From the NCBI GenBank assembly GCA_937922785.1, contig CALAJQ010000025.1, forward strand, positions 62,001-126,000: a DNA stretch of 64,000 nt. The letters are read 5' to 3'. Each line of letters starts with the position of its first letter. Position 1 is the first letter of the stretch. Positions 23,569-31,092 of the stretch are shown here, one piece after another. The notes under the pieces are model-generated. The model ran no database searches. It had not been told where the DNA came from and saw nothing but the letters and a program-made list of their open reading frames with translations. Made by a program: the position numbers and the translations under genes. Source of the stretch: an uncultured Acidimicrobiales bacterium (lineage in GTDB: Bacteria > Actinomycetota > Acidimicrobiia > Acidimicrobiales > SZUA-35).

Positions 23569-26500
23569 CTATTTGGGTGCAACAACTGCGAGCAAATCGC
23601 CCGCTTGAACCGAGCGAACCGAAGCCCCAACGATTCGGGTGACCACGCCGCTTACCGGCACCGATATGACCGACTCCATCTTCATGGCTTCGATCAGGGC
23701 GATCGCCTGGTTCGCAACAACGGTGTCGCCAGCCTCGGCTTGGATTGTGACCACGCCGGTAAAGGGAGCGGCCACATGGCCTGGGTTGCCTGGATCAGCT
23801 TGTTCTGCGGCCGTAATACCGCTGTCAATGGAAGCGTCACGAACATCCAAAGGACGAAGCTGACCATTCAGCGAGAACACAGCTCGGCGGATCCCGCGCT
23901 CATCGGGTTCACCGATTGCATCAAGACCCACAAGAAGCTTCACTCCCCTTCCTAAGCCGACCGGCTCTACTTCGCCACCAGAGTTCATGCCGTACCAGAA
24001 CAAACGGGTGGGCAACCGGAACAGGTCGCCGTAGGTCTCTTTATGTCTCAAGAACGATTCGTATGGCTTCGGGAACAGAAGTCGGTTCAAGGTGTCTCGA
24101 CGCTTCGAACCGTTAAGAGCCTCACGCGCATCTTCATCCAATGGCACCAGCGAAGCCACCTCACGTCGACCTTCAAGAGCTTGTGACCGGAAAGGCTCTG
24201 GGAAGCCACCTTCTGGTGTACCCAGCTCGCCGTGAAGGAATCCAATAACTGAATCCGGAAGATCTGCAGACCGAGGATTGTTCACTAGATCCTCTGGTGT
24301 CATGCCCGAGGCAGCCAAGTACAACGCAAGATCACCGACGACCTTTGACGTAGGTGTCACTTTGATTATTCGACCCAGCAGACGATCACATGCTGCATAG
24401 AGCTTCTCTACGTCTTCAAAGCGATCGCCAAGTCCAACTGCGATTGCCTGCTGGCGCAGATTAGAAAGCTGGCCACCTGGAATCTCGTGTGTGTAGACCG
24501 TGCCCGTTGGGCTGGACAGGCCGGCCTCAAACGGCGCATACAGTGCCCGCACTGATTCCCAGTACGGCTCCATCGAACCCAATGCTTCAAGTGACAATCC
24601 TGTATCACGGCTGCCCTGAGCAAACGCTGCGGCAACCGCAGGTAATGCCGGTTGAGAGGTCATTCCTGACAGCGGGGCGGCTGCTGCGTCCACGGCGTCT
24701 ACACCAGCCTCAGCGGCCGCGTAATAGGTTGCCAGCTGGCCTCCGCCAGTGTCATGGGTGTGGAGGTGAACAGGAGCGTCAAAGCGCTCACGAAGGGCCG
24801 ACACCAGCATGTGCGCGGCCGGTGCTCGCAGAAGTCCTGCCATGTCTTTCAGACACAGAACGTGGGCTCCGTTGCTAATCAGCTCCTCGGCAATTCGAAG
24901 GTAGTAGTCAAGTGTGTAGAGCTTCTCGTCCGGGCTCCCTAGGTTGCCCGAATAGCAGAGTGTGCCCTCCACAAGCCCGCCCATCGCTGCGGCTGCTTTC
25001 ATTGCCGGGGCCATTTGTTCGACACTGTTCAACGCGTCAAAGACTCTAAAAACGTCGACGCCTGTTTCACGAGCTTCGGCAACAAAAGCCTCGGCTACCG
25101 AATCTGGATAAGCGGTGTAACCAACGGTGTTACGGCCTCGCAAAAGCATCTGAAGGCAGATGTTTGGGGCCGCCTCGCGAATTCGTTCGAGGCGCACCCA
25201 CGGATCCTCGTGGAGGAACCGAAGCGCTACGTCAAAGGTCGCTCCACCCCAGCACTCCAGACTTAGAAGTTCAGGGGTACGGTCAGCAATGTGGCGGGCG
25301 CCGGCAACAAGATCGATAGTTCTGACCCTCGTTGCCAAGATGCTCTGGTGAGCGTCGCGCAAGGTTGTGTCGGTTACCAGTAACGGTTCAGAGTTACGCA
25401 TCCAACTGGCGAACCCGTCCGGGCCCAGCTCGTCAAGCTTCTGCTTAGAACCGCTTTTGGGAGCTTCACTTGGCCGGGCCCCAAGCTTGAGTGTTGGATC
25501 TGCAATTGCGGGCGGCGCACCGTGTGGTCTGTTGACCGTAGTCTCACCGATCCATCGCATCAGGCGCGTCGCTCTGTCGGAACTAAGTTCGCCTTGCATC
25601 AGATGTGGACGCTTGTCAATAAAGGAGGTGTTCACGCCTCCAGCCACAAAGTCTGGATCTTCGAGGACGGCTTGCAAGAAGCTGATGTTTGTTACAGGAC
25701 CCCGCACTCGAAACTCTGCCAGGGCTCGTTTCGCCCGGGCAATGGCGTCTCCTGTGGTTTGACCTCTACAGGTCAGCTTCGTTAGGAGTGAGTCAAAGAA
25801 GGGTGTGATCTCGGCTCCGCTATAGCCACCGCCGCCGTCAAGACGAACTCCGGCGCCACCCGGCTCGCGGTAGGCAAGGATGCGGCCGGTGTCTGGCCGG
25901 AAGCCGTTGGTTGGATCCTCGGTAGTGATCCTGCATTGAAGGGCAGCGCCTCTTTGCACAATAGATTCTTGGGTTAGGCCGATGTCGGCTAGTGACTCAC
26001 CGCTCGCGATCCGCAGCTGGGTACGCACGATGTCGATGTCGGTGGTTTCCTCGGTAACTGTGTGTTCCACCTGAATGCGTGGGTTCAGTTCAATAAAGAC
26101 AAAATCGCCCCGCTCGTCTAGCAAGAACTCGACGGTTCCGGCATTTCGGTAGCCGATCTCTTTGCCAAAGCGAACCGCAGCATCACAGATCTCGTCCCGA
26201 ACGTCGGGGGCAAGCATCGGCGCTGGCGCCATCTCCACAACCTTCTGGTGACGACGCTGAACTGAACAGTCTCGCTCAAAGAGGTGAACGACGTCAGTGC
26301 CGTCTCCGATTAGCTGTACCTCAATATGGCGCGGGTTGATTACAGCGCGTTCGAGAAAGACCGTGGGATCTCCGAAGGCACTTTCTGCTTCACGTCGGGC
26401 TGCATCCACCGCAGCCACCAAATCGTCTGGCTCGTCCACTCGACGAAGGCCTCGCCCACCGCCGCCGCTAGCAGCCTTTACAAAGATCGGGAACCCGATC

Positions 26501-26952
26501 GGCTCGGCCTCGGCCATTGCTGTGTCGGCGGTTACTTCTGCCGATTGGGTAAGTACCGGGATATTGGCTGCCTTTGCCGCTGCCTGAGCTCTCATCTTGT
26601 TGCCGCAAAGTCTGAGCACATCGGTGGCCGGCCCTACAAAGGTGATCCCCGCCTCTTCACATGCTCTAGCGAGATCGGGGTTCTCACTCATGAACCCATA
26701 ACCAGGGTGGATAGCGTCCGCTTCAGCTTCAATTGCGGCCTGTACGACAACTTCTGGTGTCAGGTAGGGCTTTAGCGGGTGACCCTTTGTCCCAATCTGA
26801 TAAGCCTCTGCTGCCTTCATTCGATGCAGCGATTGGCGGTCTTCCCAGGTGTAGATCGCAACGGTTTCAATACCGAGTTCGTATGCGGCTCTGAATACGC
26901 GAATAGCGATTTCGCCGCGGTTGGCTACAAGGAGTTTTGTTATTGCAGGCAC
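23569..26952 (-). CDS. pyc: Pyruvate carboxylase
   Basis: 1127 aa. ATP-dependent carboxylation of pyruvate to oxaloacetate (anaplerosis). Domains: biotin carboxylase (~1-450; LLVANRGEIAIRVFRAA, ASGGGGRGLR ATP loop, FIELNPRIQVEHTVTEETT), carboxyltransferase (~515-790; TDTTLRDAHQS, HLHTHDTGG metal site), the PC-specific central/tetramerisation part, and a C-terminal biotinyl domain with EAMKMES (Lys carries biotin). All domains are in one chain, as expected for bacterial Pyc. GTG 26952 was chosen so that the protein starts just before LLVANRGE; a TTG at 26976 would add 8 residues. Confidence 0.95.
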   Translation of the reverse strand: MPAITKLLVANRGEIAIRVFRAAYELGIETVAIYTWEDRQSLHRMKAAEAYQIGTKGHPLKPYLTPEVVVQAAIEAEADAIHPGYGFMSENPDLARACEEAGITFVGPATDVLRLCGNKMRAQAAAKAANIPVLTQSAEVTADTAMAEAEPIGFPIFVKAASGGGGRGLRRVDEPDDLVAAVDAARREAESAFGDPTVFLERAVINPRHIEVQLIGDGTDVVHLFERDCSVQRRHQKVVEMAPAPMLAPDVRDEICDAAVRFGKEIGYRNAGTVEFLLDERGDFVFIELNPRIQVEHTVTEETTDIDIVRTQLRIASGESLADIGLTQESIVQRGAALQCRITTEDPTNGFRPDTGRILAYREPGGAGVRLDGGGGYSGAEITPFFDSLLTKLTCRGQTTGDAIARAKRALAEFRVRGPVTNISFLQAVLEDPDFVAGGVNTSFIDKRPHLMQGELSSDRATRLMRWIGETTVNRPHGAPPAIADPTLKLGARPSEAPKSGSKQKLDELGPDGFASWMRNSEPLLVTDTTLRDAHQSILATRVRTIDLVAGARHIADRTPELLSLECWGGATFDVALRFLHEDPWVRLERIREAAPNICLQMLLRGRNTVGYTAYPDSVAEAFVAEARETGVDVFRVFDALNSVEQMAPAMKAAAAMGGLVEGTLCYSGNLGSPDEKLYTLDYYLRIAEELISNGAHVLCLKDMAGLLRAPAAHMLVSALRERFDAPVHLHTHDTGGGQLATYYAAAEAGVDAVDAAAAPLSGMTSQPALPAVAAAFAQGSRDTGLSLEALGSMEPYWESVRALYAPFEAGLSSPTGTVYTHEIPGGQLSNLRQQAIAVGLGDRFEDVEKLYAACDRLLGRIIKVTPTSKVVGDLALYLAASGMTPEDLVNNPRSADLPDSVIGFLHGELGTPEGGFPEPFRSQALEGRREVASLVPLDEDAREALNGSKRRDTLNRLLFPKPYESFLRHKETYGDLFRLPTRLFWYGMNSGGEVEPVGLGRGVKLLVGLDAIGEPDERGIRRAVFSLNGQLRPLDVRDASIDSGITAAEQADPGNPGHVAAPFTGVVTIQAEAGDTVVANQAIALIEAMKMESVISVPVSGVVTRIVGASVRSVQAGDLLAVVAPK

Positions 26953-27100
26953 GTCCCCAGCCTGACACGTTTCCAACCCGCAGGTCTAAAATCGTTGGCG
27001 CCAGAACGTAAGAGGCGCGTTGTGACACTGCGAGACGCACCTAGATCAGGCTGAGGATCGAGCCGGAGAAAGACAAACCACGTCGATACAGTCTGATGTT

Positions 27101-28726
27101 GTGACTAGCTGGACTTATGCCGATATCTGGGAAACAAACGTTGCAACCTGCGGCGACCGAATCGCATTGACCCACGGGGATCTGAACCGCACATGGACTG
27201 AGTTTGGCGCCCGCTCGGACGGGCTAGCCCAATTCATGCTTAATTGCGGCGCTCAACACCAGGACAAGGTTGGGTTCTACCTTCACAACAACCCTCACTA
27301 CAGCGAGCTGATGTTTGCCTGCTCTAAGGCGTCTCTCGTGCACGTAAACACCAACTATCGATACGGGCCAGCCGAGTTGAGGTACTTGTGGGACAACTCT
27401 GACGCCGTAATCGTCGTCTTTAACGGCACCTACACCGACACGATTGCTGACCTCAGGGATGAGGTGCCGAAGGTTCACACGTGGATCTGGGTGGATGACA
27501 ATACATCGGCCAAGCCTGATTGGGCCGTCGACTATGAGGCAGCTATCAAGACACCCAACGACGGCAATGTGCGCTGTAGCCAAGGTCGTTCAGGTTCAGA
27601 CTTGTTGTTCATTTACACCGGCGGAACTACCGGAATGCCCAAAGGTGTGATGTGGCGCCAAGGTGATCTAATTGCCGCAACTGACCCCAAGAACCGGATC
27701 TCGTTGCCAACCACGCCAGATCTAGACCCGGATACGGGAATCTCAGCCTCGGTTGCAGAACGCAGCGCAAAACCGGGGCCACCAAGCCTGCCGGCCTGCC
27801 CATTGATGCACGGAACCGGATTGTTTAACTCCCTTAACGCCTTGTCGTTGGGTGGCTCGATTGTGACCCTTACCGGAAGCAGATTCGACGTTGTTGAATT
27901 GCTCGACACAATCGAATCGGCCAAAGTTCGTGGCTTGTTTATCGTAGGTGACGCCTTTGCAAAGCCGATCTTGTCTGCGCTTGACGACGAGCCCGACCGC
28001 TGGGACATCTCTTCGCTGCGGGTCATCTTGTCTTCTGGCGTCATGTGGGGCGAAGCCAGCAAGGCGGGCCTCATCGCCCATAACCAGAAGATGCTCCTGG
28101 TCGACAGCTTTGGCTCGTCGGAAGCAATCTCGATGGCCGCTTCGGTTAGCTCCGCTGATGGTTCAGCCAAGACAGCAACCTTCAGCTTGAACGACAACGC
28201 AGTTGTCATCACCGAAGAAGGTTCTCTGGTTGAGCCAGGGTCAACCGAAATAGGCAAGGTTGCTTTGAAGGGCCACAACCCAATCGGCTACTACAAAGAT
28301 CCGGAGAAGTCGGCCGCAACGTTTCCCATCATCGATGGCAACAGCTATTCGATCCCGGGCGACTTCGCAACCGTCGCCACCGACGGCACAATCACCCTGC
28401 TCGGTCGGGGCTCTGTATGTATTAACACCGGTGGCGAAAAGGTGTTTCCGGAAGAAGTCGAGGAAGCCATCAAGGGTTACCCAAACGTCGATGACGCCAT
28501 CGTCGTGGGAATTCCGCACGAACGGTTCGGAGAGTCAGTCAACGCAGTTGTGACACTTACTGACGGCGATCTGGACGAAGCCGAAGCGATTGAATTCGTG
28601 AAGTCACAACTGGCCGGCTACAAGGCTCCGCGGCGGATTCTCGCAGTGCCGTCTCTTGAACGGGCCGCTAATGGCAAGGTCAACTACAAGCGGTGGCGAG
28701 ACTTCGTCGAATCCGAACTTAGCTAA
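27101..28726 (+). CDS. Acyl-CoA synthetase (AMP-binding, FadD-like)
   Basis: A 541-aa ANL-superfamily enzyme that activates a carboxylic acid as acyl-AMP and then acyl-CoA. P-loop FIYTGGTTGMPKGVMWRQ at ~165-182, VDSFGSSEA (A5-like), GEKVFPEEVEEAI (A8 hinge) and the C-terminal catalytic Lys in ANGKVNYKRW are present. The GMPKGVMWR variant resembles mycobacterial FadD proteins acting on long-chain or steroid side-chain acids; the exact substrate is unknown. GTG start preceded by TACAGT at 8 nt. The following SDR gene, 53 bp downstream, probably serves the same beta-oxidation-like route. Confidence 0.9.
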   Translation: MTSWTYADIWETNVATCGDRIALTHGDLNRTWTEFGARSDGLAQFMLNCGAQHQDKVGFYLHNNPHYSELMFACSKASLVHVNTNYRYGPAELRYLWDNSDAVIVVFNGTYTDTIADLRDEVPKVHTWIWVDDNTSAKPDWAVDYEAAIKTPNDGNVRCSQGRSGSDLLFIYTGGTTGMPKGVMWRQGDLIAATDPKNRISLPTTPDLDPDTGISASVAERSAKPGPPSLPACPLMHGTGLFNSLNALSLGGSIVTLTGSRFDVVELLDTIESAKVRGLFIVGDAFAKPILSALDDEPDRWDISSLRVILSSGVMWGEASKAGLIAHNQKMLLVDSFGSSEAISMAASVSSADGSAKTATFSLNDNAVVITEEGSLVEPGSTEIGKVALKGHNPIGYYKDPEKSAATFPIIDGNSYSIPGDFATVATDGTITLLGRGSVCINTGGEKVFPEEVEEAIKGYPNVDDAIVVGIPHERFGESVNAVVTLTDGDLDEAEAIEFVKSQLAGYKAPRRILAVPSLERAANGKVNYKRWRDFVESELS

Positions 28727-28767
28727 CCAGCATCGCCTGAGGTTGTTTGGCGAACTGTCTGACGCCT

Positions 28768-28773
28768 TACGCT
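28768..28773 (+). promoter_or_regulatory. -10 element (TACGCT) of the SDR gene, leaderless
   Basis: TACGCT ends exactly 6 nt before ATG 28780, inside the 53-bp gap after the acyl-CoA synthetase gene, so the SDR gene can be transcribed independently. Confidence 0.4.
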
Positions 28774-28779
28774 GTTGGC

Positions 28780-29676
28780 ATGGAACTTGGATTCGACGCA
28801 AAAGTAGTAGTCATAACCGGAGCCGGAGGCGGACTCGGCCGGGAGCACGCCTTGGAGTTCGCCAAGCGAGGGGCTCGAGTAGTTGTTAACGACCTGGGCG
28901 GTTCAGTCGACGGATCTGGCGGCTCACAGACTGCTGCTGAAGGTGTAGTTGCCGAGATCGAAGCGCTAGGTGGCGAAGCTATTGCCAACGGAGATTCTGT
29001 AGCTACCGAGGCCGGCGGGAAGGCAATCATCGCTGCAGCGGTGGAGGCATTTGGCCAAGTCGACGTGGTAGTAAACAACGCTGGCATCTTGCGAGACAAG
29101 ACCTTCCACAAGATGGATGACTCGCTACTAACTCCAGTCATTGACGTGCACCTTAAGGGTGCGTTCTACGTGACCCAGCCCGCATGGGTTCTATTTCGCG
29201 AGCAAGGTTATGGCCGTGTAGTCAACACTTCGTCGAACTCTGGCCTGGCCGGAAACTTTGGCCAGGCAAACTACGGCGCAGCAAAAATGGGGCTCGTCGG
29301 ATTCACCCGAGTCTTGGCAAACGAAGGCGCCAAATACAACATTCGTGCGAACGCAATTGCCCCAATTGCCCGCACTCGCATGACCGAAGACTTGCTCGGC
29401 CCGCTGGCCGACAATCTCTCGCCGGAACTTGTAACACCGTTGGTTGTTTGGCTAGCCCACGAAAGCTGTGATTCGAACGGCAACGTCTACTCAGCTGCTG
29501 GCGGCACCATCGCCCGCTACTTCATCGGCCTCACCACTGGTACACACCGCGGGAACGAAATCACTGCTGAATCAGTCAGGGATGACTGGGAGCAGATCAA
29601 CGACACTGAGGGTTACACAATCCCGTCCAGCCCCGCTGATGAATTCGCCAAGCTAATGGGACAGTGGCAGAGCTGA
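28780..29676 (+). CDS. SDR-family (3R)-hydroxyacyl-CoA dehydrogenase-like enzyme
   Basis: A 298-aa classical SDR closely related to the one at 15483. Motifs TGAGGGLG, VVNDLGGSVDG, NNAGIL, Ser in NTSSNSG and YGAAK are present. The NDLGG loop and the ~50-residue C-terminal tail after the Rossmann domain (YFIGLTTGTHRG...) are typical of the dehydrogenase part of MFE-2-like enzymes, so beta-oxidation of fatty or sterol side-chain acyl-CoA is inferred. The upstream acyl-CoA synthetase supports this. An in-frame start at 28747 would add 11 residues and lacks ribosome-binding support. Confidence 0.88.
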   Translation: MELGFDAKVVVITGAGGGLGREHALEFAKRGARVVVNDLGGSVDGSGGSQTAAEGVVAEIEALGGEAIANGDSVATEAGGKAIIAAAVEAFGQVDVVVNNAGILRDKTFHKMDDSLLTPVIDVHLKGAFYVTQPAWVLFREQGYGRVVNTSSNSGLAGNFGQANYGAAKMGLVGFTRVLANEGAKYNIRANAIAPIARTRMTEDLLGPLADNLSPELVTPLVVWLAHESCDSNGNVYSAAGGTIARYFIGLTTGTHRGNEITAESVRDDWEQINDTEGYTIPSSPADEFAKLMGQWQS

Positions 29677-29700
29677 GGCTCAGTTAATGACAGGGCTCGA

Positions 29701-29895
29701 TTAGGCCAGTAACGCCCGGACGTCAAGCAATAGATCTGTTACTTCTGAGCTGGATACCAGCTTGCGATCAGACATCGTGCCTAGGCCCGCATCGATGATC
29801 GCAAGCGCTTCGGCCACAACCGCTTCGGCTGGCTTCACGTCGATGCTGTCGACGAGGATCTCTTCTGGAACTATCAACTCAGTCACAGATCCCAT
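29701..29895 (-). CDS. Small acidic unknown protein, 64 aa
   Basis: No family recognised. The protein (GSVTELIVPEEILVDSIDVK...) looks mostly helical and contains EAVVAEALAIIDAGL and SSSEVTDLLLDVRALL, suggesting a compact three-helix fold. The ATG at 29895 is supported by CGGAG about 4 nt upstream; an in-frame start at 29937 would add 14 residues. It is convergent with the SDR gene. Real but hypothetical. Confidence 0.6.
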   Translation of the reverse strand: MGSVTELIVPEEILVDSIDVKPAEAVVAEALAIIDAGLGTMSDRKLVSSSEVTDLLLDVRALLA

Positions 29896-29983
29896 AGTAC
29901 TCCGAATTGGGCCCAAGACCTGAGCACCTGTGCTCACTTAAGGTGATGGCGCCTGGTGTCGTTGAATAGATCAGGGAGAGTTG

Positions 29984-30598
29984 ATGGACCTGATTTCACG
30001 CAAAGCGAACTCAATGATGGCGGTGCTTCTTGCCGCGTCTCTGGTCGCAATTGCTATGTTCAGCTTCAGCCCCGACCAGGGACCAGAATTCGCTGTTCCA
30101 GACGATCCAATGGCCATGGTCGACCAGAACCAGCGGCTCAGTTTTTCAAGTCCCGAACTGAAAGAATTGGCTGTCGAAGCGACATCAAGAATCACCTATG
30201 AGTGGCAAGAAAACCTGCCCGACTGGACAATCCAGTTTGTGCCGGGTGAGGGCAAAGTTGCCGGCTACACCTGGAGCTCAGACCGCCACATTGAGGTCTT
30301 TGTAAGGCCCGGCGACACCGCAGAGTCACTGGCCAGAGTCCTTGCTCACGAATTGGGCCACGCAGTAGATGTAACCCTCAACACCGGCGACGAGCGTCGA
30401 GCATGGCTGGCACAGCGCAATGCAACATCTGATGTTTGGTGGCCCACTGCTGGCCAAGCCGACTTCAGCTCTGGTGCCGGTGACTTTGCCGAAGCCTTTG
30501 CGTACTGGCAACTACGCGAAACCGACGTTCGGTCACAGGTTGCAGGAACGCCGTCTCGAGCCGATCTAGCGCTCCTGGTGCAGCTCGCCCGACCTTAA
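29984..30598 (+). CDS. Membrane-anchored zincin-type metalloprotease-like protein
   Basis: 204 aa. An N-terminal hydrophobic segment (MMAVLLAASLVAIAMFSF) acts as signal or anchor. HELGHAVD is a HExxH zinc site, with likely third ligand Glu in GDFAEAFAYWQ about 45 residues later, the arrangement of small secreted gluzincin-like domains. The family name is not certain and the substrate is unknown. GGGAGAG lies just upstream of TTG-ATG; ATG 29984 was chosen. A strong bidirectional hairpin follows the gene. Confidence 0.7.
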   Translation: MDLISRKANSMMAVLLAASLVAIAMFSFSPDQGPEFAVPDDPMAMVDQNQRLSFSSPELKELAVEATSRITYEWQENLPDWTIQFVPGEGKVAGYTWSSDRHIEVFVRPGDTAESLARVLAHELGHAVDVTLNTGDERRAWLAQRNATSDVWWPTAGQADFSSGAGDFAEAFAYWQLRETDVRSQVAGTPSRADLALLVQLARP

Positions 30599-30623
30599 CT
30601 CTCAACCCGCTCCAGGCGCGAAA

Positions 30624-30650
30624 AGGCCCGCCAGCTAGGCCGGCGGGCCT
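30624..30650. terminator. Bidirectional terminator between convergent genes
   Basis: AGGCCCGCC-9 nt-GGCGGGCCT, a perfect 9-bp GC-rich stem between the metalloprotease gene and the minus-strand helical-protein gene. On the minus strand it is followed by TTTTCGCG, so it best terminates the latter. Confidence 0.75.
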
Positions 30651-30679
30651 CATTCGAAACTATTGATTTGGCTAGCTAG

Positions 30680-31012
30680 TTACTGGCCGTCAACGATGTC
30701 AGATGCCTTGTCAGCAACCGATGACGCTGCGTCAGACGCTGCATCAGCAGCACCGGAAACTGCATCGCCAACACGGTCTTCCTGGCCATCGATCTTGTCA
30801 GCCATGTCCTTGACTTTGTCGATTTGATCGGTGAACTTGCCACCAGTAGCTGAGTCGGCCATATCAGCGGCCTTGTCAACTACACCCTCAACTGCTCCAC
30901 CAACGGTCTCGCGAAGGCCCTCGGCCTTGTCAGCAATTCCGTCTGGAACGATGTCGCCAGCTGCGTCTTTGGCGCCGCTGATCATTTCTTTAGCTTTGTC
31001 GAAGATTCCCAT
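30680..31012 (-). CDS. Amphipathic helical Ala/Asp/Lys-rich protein (Rv0909-antitoxin-like/LEA-like)
   Basis: 110 aa, starting MGIFDKAKEMISGAKDAAGD. The rest is a series of short amphipathic repeats (KAEGLRETVGGAVEGVVDKA, DAVSGAADAASDAASSVADK) with no Cys or Trp. The N-terminus resembles small actinobacterial proteins annotated as Rv0909-family antitoxins, and the body resembles late-embryogenesis-abundant or apolipoprotein-like helices. No toxin gene lies beside it, so a toxin-antitoxin role is doubtful. GGGAGGA 8 nt before ATG 31012 is a strong ribosome site and argues against the longer frame from 31081. Confidence 0.7.
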   Translation of the reverse strand: MGIFDKAKEMISGAKDAAGDIVPDGIADKAEGLRETVGGAVEGVVDKAADMADSATGGKFTDQIDKVKDMADKIDGQEDRVGDAVSGAADAASDAASSVADKASDIVDGQ

Positions 31013-31080
31013 TTGGTTCTTCCTCCCTTGCGTAGATTTGACCATTCTGCCCTGTTTGCAACGGTTCCGGGCAAAAGTCA

Positions 31081-31086
31081 TATCCT
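31081..31086 (+). promoter_or_regulatory. -10 element (TATCCT) of the HerA-like gene, leaderless
   Basis: TATCCT ends 6 nt before ATG 31093. The same hexamer precedes kgd. The 80-bp divergent gap also drives the small helical-protein gene. Confidence 0.5.
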
Positions 31087-31092
31087 TTCTTC

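Noticed and set aside
30680-31012. Toxin-antitoxin module (Rv0909-like antitoxin)
   Set aside because: No toxin-sized partner gene is adjacent; the neighbours are a metalloprotease and an 802-aa ATPase.
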